Positions 1 through 6,948 of a stretch of 64,000 bases of DNA are shown here, one piece after another. The position numbers and the translations under genes were made by a program. Numbering within the stretch: position 1 is the first letter of the stretch; every line of letters begins with the position of its first letter. The notes below the pieces were generated by a model. That model did no database searches. It worked only from the letters and a program-made list of their open reading frames with translations, and had not been told where the DNA came from. Origin of the DNA: CAYFJO01 sp964343305. Its GTDB lineage: Bacteria; Planctomycetota; Planctomycetia; Pirellulales; Pirellulaceae. The stretch spans positions 1 through 64,000 of the forward strand of contig CAYFJO010000011.1 in the NCBI GenBank assembly GCA_964343305.1, read 5' to 3'.

Positions 1-926
1 TGACTGGCAACCGCCGTAACTCGTTCGAACGGCGCGGCTCGCGGTCGCGGCTTGGGAAAGGTGTAGTTGTTCACGTCACCGCTGGCACCGTTGGACAAAA
101 TGCCGACGAACGACTTGTCGGCACTCGACTTGTCTGCGCCGAGCCGCTTGGCAATCTGGTTGTGAAACTCGCCAAAATAGTCAGCCGAGATCTGGTTGGC
201 TGGAATGCCGCCGACGTAATGAAGACCATAGTTTGCCAGCAGGGCGATCGGCTTGTCAGCGCTGTCGACCAACGACCAGATCGAAACATCGGCATCGACC
301 GGACCAGCGGGCCGAATCAGCAGATCGCTGCCGCGCGGCGGGTTCATTCTCACCTTGTCGTCGGCGCGGCCAAATGGATTTGGCTTGATGCCGCCGGGTT
401 TGACAAACCAGCGGCGATTGTTGATTTCGTCAGGAGCCTGACCAACGGCCCAACCGAATCGTGCCGGACGCAAGCGCTTGTTCGCATCGATCACTGATTG
501 GGCGATCCGCGCCGGCAGCGTTTTCATGTAGTTGGGATCTGGATTGCATTGCGCCAGCGCCAGCGTCGTTGCCGCTGTGTGTGTATGAGTGGCAGACATC
601 AGCATGCGGTTGGTCGCAATGCCAGTCGCTTTGGATGCGATGGCTTTGGCGGCGTCGAACACTTCGCGCGAAATCAAACAACTGTCGCACACCACGATCG
701 CGATCTTCGTTGCACCGTCCCTCACAACAATGCAACGCGCGTTCAACGGGTCGTGAACCGACGTCGCCATACGATCTTGAAAACTGCCGGTCATCGACAC
801 GGGGAGTCTTTCCGGAGTGATGTTGGCGATCGCGGCACCAGCTTGAAACGAAGTCATCTCTTCATCGCTGCGTGCGATGCAAGCGCAAGAGATGCAAACG
901 AAGAAGGAAAGTAAAAGACGGTTCAT
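1..926 (-). CDS. Neutral/alkaline ceramidase-like secreted protein (3' end outside window)
   Basis: The reading frame is open from an ATG at 926 down to the window edge, so about 308 N-terminal residues are visible and the C-terminus is missing. It starts MNRLLLSFFVCISCACIARS, a plausible signal peptide. The mature part begins with the FQAGAAIANITPE block and carries SATHTHTAA (about residue 111-119) and SNGASGDVNN (near residue 280). These match the metal- and substrate-binding blocks of the neutral/alkaline non-lysosomal ceramidase family (typically SATHTHSGP and NGxxGD). In that family the enzyme hydrolyses the amide bond of ceramide; planctomycete members are numerous and their substrates are mostly untested. 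It is divergent from the DUF4198-like gene at 1175. The family assignment is fairly secure; the substrate is not. Confidence 0.8.
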   Translation of the reverse strand, partial: MNRLLLSFFVCISCACIARSDEEMTSFQAGAAIANITPERLPVSMTGSFQDRMATSVHDPLNARCIVVRDGATKIAIVVCDSCLISREVFDAAKAIASKATGIATNRMLMSATHTHTAATTLALAQCNPDPNYMKTLPARIAQSVIDANKRLRPARFGWAVGQAPDEINNRRWFVKPGGIKPNPFGRADDKVRMNPPRGSDLLIRPAGPVDADVSIWSLVDSADKPIALLANYGLHYVGGIPANQISADYFGEFHNQIAKRLGADKSSADKSFVGILSNGASGDVNNYTFPKPRPRAAPFERVTAVAS

Positions 927-1094
927 GTTGCTGTGATGTGAAGGAGGATGAATTGTTGACGACGCGACTTTATTACAGTCGACCGCCCCGCCGTCAACAA
1001 GTCGTTTTGCCGCAGATTGCGCAAATTGCAGAGTCGTCATCAGCGCAATTCTGCGTAGTTTGCGGACAAACCAAAGTGCTGTTCCATTTAATTG

Positions 1095-1123
1095 TTGAAA
1101 TCGCGCGCGGACACGTTGATAAT
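1095..1123 (+). promoter_or_regulatory. Sigma70-type promoter for the DUF4198-like gene
   Basis: TTGAAA at 1095-1100 and GATAAT at 1118-1123 are separated by exactly 17 bases. Transcription would start near 1130, giving a leader of about 45 nt before the ATG at 1175. The rest of the 927-1174 intergenic region shows nothing else recognisable. Confidence 0.6.
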
Positions 1124-1174
1124 GAGCGGTGTCAATCTCCCACCGACTCGTTCCCACCTCAAATGGAGTGCAAA

Positions 1175-1903
1175 ATGAAAAAGCCACTCGTAGCGACGGT
1201 CGCGTTTCTCGTGTTAAGCGGTGCCTTGATTACCCAAGTGTGTGCACACTATCTGTGGGTCACGATCGACACCAAGACCGGCGACCACGGCACGACCAAT
1301 GTCTACTTCGAAGGCGGCCCCGGCCCCGGCGACGGCAAGTACCTGGACCCCTTTATCGCCAACGGCAAGACCTGGATTCAAACGCTGGATGCCGACAAGC
1401 CCGTCGAATTGGAAATGGAAACGGTGGAAAAGCCCAATAGCCGGTGGCTGTCCGCGACGTTGCCCAAGCCAGGCCCGCGCAGCATCACGAGCTACGGGAA
1501 ATACGGTGTGTACTTTTACAAGAACATCAAAAAGGACGTCTTGCTGCACTACTATGGCAAAAACCTGGACGCCAAAACGACCGACGAGCTAGACAAGCTT
1601 GGTCGCTCCGAACAACTCACGCTGGACATCGTTCCGCGCTGCGACGGCGACGACATCGAACTCACCGTTCTTTGGCAAGGCAAGCCCGCGGCCAATTGCC
1701 AAGTCAAACTCAACGGACCGAAGGGGCTGAATGAGCAACCCAAGACCGATGACAAGGGTCAAGCCAGCTTCACTCCTAAGGCACCCGGCCTCTATCGGCT
1801 CTACGCCATGATCGAAGTGAAAGAAAGCGGCAAGGATGATGGAAACGATTACGAACTGATCCGTCATCAAATCCGCGTGCTTGTGCGATTGCCGTTGAAA
1901 TAA
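1175..1903 (+). CDS. Secreted DUF4198/NikM-like protein with predicted N-terminal histidine
   Basis: A 242-residue protein. I start it at ATG 1175 because GGAG lies 6 nt upstream and this Met directly precedes a signal peptide (MKKPLVATVAFLVLSGALIT, cleavage expected after VCA). An in-frame ATG at 1163 is possible. The mature protein would begin HYLWVTIDT, the AHxLW start typical of DUF4198 and NikM/NikK-like proteins, some of which bind nickel or other metals through the N-terminus. The N-terminal half (to about 150) is the DUF4198-like beta domain. The C-terminal part (about 155-242) looks like an Ig-like or carboxypeptidase-regulatory fold (KLNGPKG, then GQASFTPKAPGLYRLYA). It has its own promoter (1095-1123) and is followed by a terminator hairpin (1932-1955), so it is probably monocistronic. 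A metal-binding role is inference; no transporter genes are adjacent. Confidence 0.75.
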   Translation: MKKPLVATVAFLVLSGALITQVCAHYLWVTIDTKTGDHGTTNVYFEGGPGPGDGKYLDPFIANGKTWIQTLDADKPVELEMETVEKPNSRWLSATLPKPGPRSITSYGKYGVYFYKNIKKDVLLHYYGKNLDAKTTDELDKLGRSEQLTLDIVPRCDGDDIELTVLWQGKPAANCQVKLNGPKGLNEQPKTDDKGQASFTPKAPGLYRLYAMIEVKESGKDDGNDYELIRHQIRVLVRLPLK

Positions 1904-1931
1904 CCCTTGACCGTCCGAGTCATTTCCTAAG

Positions 1932-1963
1932 CCCGGCTTTTTAACGAAAGCCGGGTTTCTGTT
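1932..1963 (+). terminator. Rho-independent terminator after the DUF4198-like gene
   Basis: Perfect 9-bp arms CCCGGCTTT (1932-1940) and AAAGCCGGG (1947-1955) enclose a 6-nt loop and are followed by the T-rich run TTTCTGTTT. It lies just 22 bases before the next ORF, so that gene needs its own promoter or read-through. Confidence 0.7.
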
Positions 1964-1977
1964 TAGGGAGCTAACGA

Positions 1978-3270
1978 ATGCTTCGACGATTTGCAACTTT
2001 TGTCATTTTGATTTCTATCTGTCAAACCGCGTGGGCCGACGATGCGATCCCAAAAGATCCGCAGCCGCGTTGGTGGAAGGGAAACATTCACACGCATACG
2101 TTGTGGAGTGACGGAAACGATTTTCCCGAGATGATCGCCGAGTGGTATCGCACCCGTGAGTACAACTTCCTCGCGCTGTCGGACCACAACATTTTGAGCG
2201 AAGGCCAGCGGTGGATGAAACACGACGCCATCGTGCGGCGTAACGGCAAGACCGCGCTAGAGAAATACTTCACACGATTCGGTGGAGGTTGGGTCGAAAC
2301 GCGCGGCGAACCGGGAACGCCCGGCTTTGAAATCCGCCTCAAACCGCTCAACGAATTCCGTGCGCTCGTCGAACAGCGCGGCAAATTCATCATGATCCAA
2401 GGCGAGGAAATCAGTGACCGCTCGCAAGGCAAACCAGTGCACATGAACGCGACGAACATTAAAGAAGTCATCCAACCACTGGGCGGCGCGACGGTTCGCG
2501 AGGCGATGGCGAACAATCTGCGCGCGGTGCAAGAGCAAGCCGATCGCACAGGACGTCCGATTCTGTTGCACTTGAATCACCCCAACTTTGGACTGGCGAT
2601 TACGGCTGAAGACTTGGCCGCGGTTGTCTCGGAACGCTTCTTCGAAATCTACAATGGTCATCCGGGCGTCAAACACTTGGGCGACCCCGATCATCCCAGC
2701 GTCGAACGCTTGTGGGATATCGCCAACACGATCCGACTCGGCGAGTTGAACGCGCCACCGCTTCTGGGCGTGGCCACCGACGACAGTCACAAGTATCACG
2801 GCCTGCCCGGCAGTCGCCCGGGACGTGGTTGGATCATGGTTCGATCTCGTTACTTGACGCCCGAGCATCTCATTCGCGCGATCAATGCCAGCCAGTTCTA
2901 TTCGTCCAGCGGGGTGACGTTGAGTGAAGTGGAATTCGACAAAGAAAAGAACGTGCTAGCGTTGAACATTCAAGCCAAAGAGGGGGTGAACTACGAAACA
3001 GAATTCATCGGCACGCTGGCTGGCTACGACAAGACGTCGAAGCCGCGCACGGGATCAGACGGCAAACCGATCCAAGCGACAAAGAAGTATTCGACCGACG
3101 TTGGCAAAGTGCTGGCGGTGGTAAAAGGAACTTCGCCAACCTATGAGTTGACGGGGCACGAACTCTACGTTCGTGCCGTCGTCACGTCCAGCCAACCGCA
3201 CCCCGATCCGTCGTTTAAAACGCAAAAGGAACAAGCTTGGACGCAGCCGTTTGGTTGGACGGTCAAATAG
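1978..3270 (+). CDS. Secreted PHP-domain metal-dependent phosphoesterase
   Basis: A 430-residue protein with AGGGAG 7-8 nt before the ATG. Residues 1-20 form a signal peptide ending near QTAWADD. The PHP (polymerase and histidinol phosphatase) fold is shown by NIHTHTLWSDG (about 36-46), ALSDHN (about 64-69), GEE in the middle of the domain, the HLNHPNFG block (about 198) and DDSHKYHG (about 264), which supply the His/Asp/Glu ligands of a multinuclear metal site. PHP proteins hydrolyse phosphoesters; the export signal suggests a periplasmic role. Residues after about 310 form a beta-rich tail not needed for catalysis. It sits between a terminator hairpin (1932-1963) and a convergent gene. Family is clear, substrate unknown. 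Confidence 0.85.
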   Translation: MLRRFATFVILISICQTAWADDAIPKDPQPRWWKGNIHTHTLWSDGNDFPEMIAEWYRTREYNFLALSDHNILSEGQRWMKHDAIVRRNGKTALEKYFTRFGGGWVETRGEPGTPGFEIRLKPLNEFRALVEQRGKFIMIQGEEISDRSQGKPVHMNATNIKEVIQPLGGATVREAMANNLRAVQEQADRTGRPILLHLNHPNFGLAITAEDLAAVVSERFFEIYNGHPGVKHLGDPDHPSVERLWDIANTIRLGELNAPPLLGVATDDSHKYHGLPGSRPGRGWIMVRSRYLTPEHLIRAINASQFYSSSGVTLSEVEFDKEKNVLALNIQAKEGVNYETEFIGTLAGYDKTSKPRTGSDGKPIQATKKYSTDVGKVLAVVKGTSPTYELTGHELYVRAVVTSSQPHPDPSFKTQKEQAWTQPFGWTVK

Positions 3271-3295
3271 TCTTCGCTTTACACGGATTAAGAAA

Positions 3296-3326
3296 ACGGC
3301 ACCCGTCCTCGATGGATGGATGCCGT
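3296..3326. terminator. Hairpin between convergent genes
   Basis: ACGGCACCCGTCC (3296-3308) pairs with GGATGGATGCCGT (3314-3326) with one mismatch and one wobble. There is no strong T-run, so this is a candidate bidirectional terminator only. Confidence 0.4.
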
Positions 3327-3358
3327 GAATTTGTGACAAGGCTGGTTATTCGTCGTGA

Positions 3359-5032
3359 CTAGAAATCGTCGCCGCCGCCACCGCCAAACGCTTGCTGGGC
3401 TTGCTTGATGCCGACTCCGATCGCCTGCAAGATGCCTTCTTCGATTTCAAATCGGGTCAATCCGCCGTTCTCAATCGGCTTGCTGATGATCCTGATCTTG
3501 TCTTTGCCCATCGAATTCTCCAGCGCTTCGAGAATCACGCCGACTTGGGCGTCATCGCTGACCGATTCCGCGAATTTCAGAATGGGGGTTAACGCGATGG
3601 TCAGTTGACTGGGCGGAACCACTTTGTCGACACTGGCGGCCGAGGCATCCATGATTCGCTTCAATGTCCCCATCGCATCTTTGCCGAACGCCATGTAGAC
3701 GCTATCCGTGCCGATGCCAACAACCGCTTCCAATTCCGGACCGAAGATCGCTCGTGGTTCCGGTTCGTCTTCGGGAATGGGAATATTCACCGTGTGTAAC
3801 TTGACGTTGCCATGCGTATCGGCGTCAAGTTTGACATCGGGGAAGTCTGGTTCGGCCTTTCCAAGTTCGACCAATTTTTTGAACGTTTTGTCCAAATCGT
3901 CACCACCCGCGACTTTTCCACCGCCTGCGAAGGTCAGCGTGTCGGCGCCGAGCAACAAGGTGGCTCCACCATCGAGCTTGCCGCCATCGATCGTCTTTCC
4001 AAAGACGTCCAACAACGTTCCCAGAACGTCCTTGGCGGCCGTCTTCTGTGCGTCTGTCAAATCGTCATCGTTATCCAGTTCTTTTATCGCAGTGCCACGC
4101 ATCGTCGTTAGCAACGCGGTAAGAACCTGCTTGTCTTCTGCGGCCATTTCGCTGGCAAAGTGCAACGTGACGCCCGCGTCGGGGAGCAAGAAACCGGCAA
4201 AATCCGACTTCGTGTCCTGCATCATCGAGAAACGCTTTGCCAACTTGCTGCCCTGAACGGCGGTCATGCTGAAGTCGACGTAGGTGCTCTTCGTCATCGC
4301 ATCGACACCCCAGCCGAGCATGACCTGTTCGGAATCCTCAATCAGTTGCTTAATCGACTCGACCGAATTTCCGCCTAGCTTTTTGATCAGCTCCTGAACA
4401 TCGGGATCCTCGCCTTCGAGTCCACCTTCGAGACCTTCCCTATAGCCTTCCTCGATCCCTTCAATTGCCATTTGCTTGAACTGCTCGGGAATGTTCTGCA
4501 GATTCACTTGGACGGCAAGGTTGTATTTCTGGTCCAAGCCTCCCAGCAGCGTGGTTGGATCGGCGGGCAGCGCGGCAAGATTATTCTTGTCGTTGGTCAC
4601 AAAGGCGTAACCACCGGACTCTTTGATGAAGACATCTTCACCAGCCGGAGTCGCGATTTTTGAAATGCCGTCTCCCGCGTCTTCGGGAGCGAGCCCGCCG
4701 GGAATCTTGCCCAAGACTTTGTCCAAGTCTTTCACCGGCACGAAAACCAATCCAGTCGGTTCGCCGGTATCAAGCATCACCGCGCCACCGATTGGCTTCT
4801 TGGTATCAAAACCATCGAGAAATGCCATCGCTGAGAATTTGATCAGGGCAATGGCGTCTTTTTGGCCGGCGGCTTCGAACAGATACTCTGCGTCGGACAG
4901 ATGCTCGTCAACGCTGGCAATAGAAACGACAACTGCCGGCTTCAGTCCTTGTGCCACAACGTTTGTCGCCGGCAAGACCAGCAACGCAAGCAACAAGGCC
5001 GACAAAACAATTCGGTTCAAAAACGTTTTCAC
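3359..5032 (-). CDS. Secreted planctomycete protein of unknown function
   Basis: A 557-residue protein. The start is a GTG at 5032, supported by AGGAG 9 nt upstream. A clear signal peptide (MKTFLNRIVLSALLLALLVL, cleavage after NVVAQ) precedes a soluble domain. The protein has no catalytic motif I recognise. It alternates hydrophobic beta-like segments with acidic stretches (EGLEGGLEGEDPD near 205, LDNDDDLTDA near 320) and ends GGGGGDD-F. This pattern matches long secreted planctomycete proteins of unknown role. It is convergent with the PHP gene and lies downstream of infA on the same strand, separated by 293 bases that contain an 84-bp inverted-repeat element. The ORF and export are secure, the function is not. 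Confidence 0.75.
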   Translation of the reverse strand: MKTFLNRIVLSALLLALLVLPATNVVAQGLKPAVVVSIASVDEHLSDAEYLFEAAGQKDAIALIKFSAMAFLDGFDTKKPIGGAVMLDTGEPTGLVFVPVKDLDKVLGKIPGGLAPEDAGDGISKIATPAGEDVFIKESGGYAFVTNDKNNLAALPADPTTLLGGLDQKYNLAVQVNLQNIPEQFKQMAIEGIEEGYREGLEGGLEGEDPDVQELIKKLGGNSVESIKQLIEDSEQVMLGWGVDAMTKSTYVDFSMTAVQGSKLAKRFSMMQDTKSDFAGFLLPDAGVTLHFASEMAAEDKQVLTALLTTMRGTAIKELDNDDDLTDAQKTAAKDVLGTLLDVFGKTIDGGKLDGGATLLLGADTLTFAGGGKVAGGDDLDKTFKKLVELGKAEPDFPDVKLDADTHGNVKLHTVNIPIPEDEPEPRAIFGPELEAVVGIGTDSVYMAFGKDAMGTLKRIMDASAASVDKVVPPSQLTIALTPILKFAESVSDDAQVGVILEALENSMGKDKIRIISKPIENGGLTRFEIEEGILQAIGVGIKQAQQAFGGGGGDDF

Positions 5033-5142
5033 AGTGAGGTACTCCTAAGGAGGGAAAGAGAGAGAATTCGATCTCGGGATGGATTGAAACGCGGACCCTG
5101 ATTCTACCCCGCGAAAAAATACAGGGTTTCGCTAATCTCGGC

Positions 5143-5226
5143 ATGGTTCAAAAAGGGGTCGGGTACCTTTGCCGAACGGCCCAAAGGGTGCTTTGCACAA
5201 AGGTACTTGACCCCTTTTTGAACCAT
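5143..5226. repeat. 84-bp palindromic element, family C copy 1
   Basis: Begins ATGGTTCAAAAAGGGGTC and ends GACCCCTTTTTGAACCAT, so the ends form terminal inverted repeats; the interior reads GGTACCTTTGCCGAACGGCC. A second copy in the opposite orientation lies at 36787-36873. The layout is MITE- or REPIN-like. It sits in the gap 5033-5325 between infA and the downstream secreted-protein gene. Confidence 0.85.
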
Positions 5227-5325
5227 TAATCTAAGGCAGTTTTCCGTCGATTGGAATACGCCCCGTGGGAAACAAGTCGATCGGAATTCAGCAGCGAGAG
5301 ACGCCAGGCGGGAGATCGTGGTCAG

Positions 5326-5544
5326 CTATCGTTCGCGGTAGACAATTCGGCCCTTGGTCAGGTCGTACGGTGACAATTCCACACGGACTTTGTCGCCGGG
5401 CACGATCCGAATAAAGTTCTTACGCATTTTCCCAGCCACATGGGCCAGGACTTCATTGCCCGTTTCCAGCTCGACGCGAAACCGCGTATTGGCCAAAGCT
5501 TGGACAACCGTACCTTCTACTTCAAACGCTTCATCTTTTGGCAT
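5326..5544 (-). CDS. infA: Translation initiation factor IF-1
   Basis: A 72-residue protein, the standard IF-1 length, if started at MPKDEAF (ATG 5544). AGGAG lies 6 nt upstream of this ATG, whereas the ATG two codons earlier (5550) would sit directly against the Shine-Dalgarno, so the shorter form is preferred. The sequence is a single S1/OB-fold domain: EVEGTVVQALANTRFRVELE, then HVAGKMRKNFIRI, PGDKVRVELSPYDLTKGRI and the final YRER, all conserved in IF-1. It binds the 30S A-site and assists IF-2 and IF-3 during initiation. No ribosomal-protein genes are adjacent, so it stands outside the usual spc/alpha context here. Identification is secure. Confidence 0.97.
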   Translation of the reverse strand: MPKDEAFEVEGTVVQALANTRFRVELETGNEVLAHVAGKMRKNFIRIVPGDKVRVELSPYDLTKGRIVYRER

Positions 5545-5718
5545 ACACATCTCCTAAAAAACGATCGGGGCGGAGTCTCTTTTCCGCTGTGGGCCGATCA
5601 TGGGGGGGCAACTCGCGAGGTGGGACAAGGACATTCTATCCTATTTACCCAACTTAAATCCAGAGCGGAGGCACCGAACGCACCGAATTGTGAGCGAGGC
5701 CTTTATGTGGTCACTGCG

Positions 5719-5739
5719 GGACGGATTTCCAATCCGTCC
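5719..5739. repeat. Palindromic repeat, family B copy 1
   Basis: GGACGGATT (5719-5727) and AATCCGTCC (5731-5739) flank a 3-nt centre, followed by TAC. The same unit recurs at 50213-50265 and 59095-59118, and in degenerate form at 37612-37638. Located between arsR-type gene and infA. Confidence 0.8.
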
Positions 5740-5759
5740 TACAAGCTGCCCGCCTTCTG

Positions 5760-6161
5760 TCAGGGTGCGGCTCTGGACGCCGCCAGGGCCATCTCTTCCC
5801 CTTCTCCATCGACCAGCGACACGAGGATCTCGTCGGTACGGATCTCTGTTCGTTCGGGCTCGACACAGCGTAGCAGCCGCCCGACGATCGAATTAAAGCG
5901 GCTAGGAGCGACGGAATAGAAATTGTGCTTTCCATCGCGCCGCATCTGGATCATTCCCGCGATCCGCAACAACGCCAAATGGTGACTCACCAGCGGCTGG
6001 CTCTGCGACAACACTTTGCAGAGCGATGATACGTCCTGCTCGCCGTTGGTCGCTAGAAAGACAACGATACGCAAACGCGTCTTGTCAGAAACGAGTTTGA
6101 AGACTTGAAGCAGATCTTCTTCAAGTTGATCGGGTAATACGGGAAATGGAGTTTGCAACAT
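5760..6161 (-). CDS. ArsR/SmtB-family transcriptional regulator
   Basis: A 133-residue protein started at MLQTPFPVLP (ATG 6161), with GGGAG about 6 nt upstream; an in-frame Met 21 residues earlier lacks comparable support. The winged-helix domain covers about 12-95: LLQVFKLVSDKTRLRIVVFL, the recognition helix region SQSQPLVSHHLALLRIAGM and the wing RRDGKHNFYSV. This is the ArsR/SmtB pattern (QPLVSHHLxxL). One Cys (SSLCKVL) lies where metal-sensing members have ELCV(C)DL, but the full metal site is not present, so it may sense something else or simply act as a constitutive repressor. A palindrome-bearing promoter lies upstream (6265-6293), consistent with autorepression. No metal-efflux gene is adjacent; the target is unknown. 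Confidence 0.85.
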   Translation of the reverse strand: MLQTPFPVLPDQLEEDLLQVFKLVSDKTRLRIVVFLATNGEQDVSSLCKVLSQSQPLVSHHLALLRIAGMIQMRRDGKHNFYSVAPSRFNSIVGRLLRCVEPERTEIRTDEILVSLVDGEGEEMALAASRAAP

Positions 6162-6541
6162 TATCGCTCCCTTGGTGTTAGGTGACGATTTCCCCGCCTC
6201 TAACGCCACAGCAACGTCAGCCACGACTTACCCAACAAGCCAGTTGCTCGAAAGTCGATACTAAATAATTAGCGCTTGATTGCTGCAATTCAACCGTTGG
6301 GTTATTTGATAGTTCCGAACGAAAGATTGCCGTGAATCGGCACACAGATCTGAGATAGATTCCAATGTAATAAATCGGACGTCCCAATGCAATGAATAAA
6401 TCTGGGCGGACAACGACCCACTGCTATCACTTTCGTTTCGATGGTGGGCTGGGTGAGTGGCAATCGTTGTAAGGAACGCATAGCATGATATGGTGTGAAT
6501 GTCGCCCCAAATGAGGGCCTGTGTTTACGTGGGGTTAGAAT
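6162..6541. other. 380-bp divergent intergenic region
   Basis: Separates the ArsR-type gene (minus) from the STAS gene (plus). Apart from the candidate arsR promoter at 6265-6293 I see no gene, repeat or RNA. GGGG at 6532-6535 is about 6 nt before the STAS start codon. Confidence 0.5.
6265..6293 (-). promoter_or_regulatory. Candidate promoter/operator for the ArsR-type gene
   Basis: On the minus strand TTGAAT (6293-6288) and AATTAT (6270-6265) are 17 bases apart. An imperfect palindrome TTGATTGC-TGCAATTCAA overlaps the -35 side, the size and AT-richness expected of an ArsR operator. This is pattern-based only. Confidence 0.35.
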
Positions 6542-6892
6542 ATGTCCCAAACATACGAACACCTGACATTCGAAAAGTCAGATGATGTCACGATTGTCCG
6601 CTTGAGAGCCGATGCTAGCGAATTGGATTCTCTGGACAAAACCATGTCCGAAATGAATCAGTTGATTGACGAGGGGCATCACAAACTCATCATCGACCTG
6701 GGCGATGTGGAACTGCTCCAAAGCGCCGGGCTAGGGGCGTTTGTTGCGATCGATAAGAGACTGGCCTCACTGGATGGCCGAATTCGGTTGGTCAAACTGC
6801 GGCCCTATGTCGCCGAGCTGTTTGAAATGACGGGACTGGACAGTGTGCTGGAAATCTTTGCCAATGAAAAGGCCGCCCTGGAAGGCCTCTAA
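6542..6892 (+). CDS. STAS-domain anti-sigma factor antagonist
   Basis: A 116-residue protein that is a single STAS domain: a beta strand VTIVRLRADASELDS, then HKLIIDLGDVELLQSAGLGA and the C-terminal helix VAELFEMTGLDSVLEIF. The serine in LQSAGLG sits where SpoIIAA-type antagonists carry the phosphorylatable Ser (usually DSSGLG/DSTGLG). The preceding Asp is replaced by Gln, while the GLG turn is kept. Such proteins bind anti-sigma kinases and release sigma factor when dephosphorylated. No kinase or sigma factor is adjacent, so its partner must be elsewhere. It is convergent with the GSDH-cytochrome gene, with a hairpin (6910-6934) between them. Confidence 0.9.
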   Translation: MSQTYEHLTFEKSDDVTIVRLRADASELDSLDKTMSEMNQLIDEGHHKLIIDLGDVELLQSAGLGAFVAIDKRLASLDGRIRLVKLRPYVAELFEMTGLDSVLEIFANEKAALEGL

Positions 6893-6909
6893 TCCACTGC
6901 TTCCCTTCG

Positions 6910-6934
6910 CCGCTATGCCCGTTGGGCACAGCGG
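6910..6934. terminator. Hairpin between convergent genes
   Basis: CCGCTATGCCC (6910-6920), loop GTT, GGGCACAGCGG (6924-6934): an 11-bp stem with one mismatch. There is no T-run, so function as a terminator is a guess from its position between two convergent stop codons. Confidence 0.45.
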
Positions 6935-6948
6935 TGAAACGATGACGG

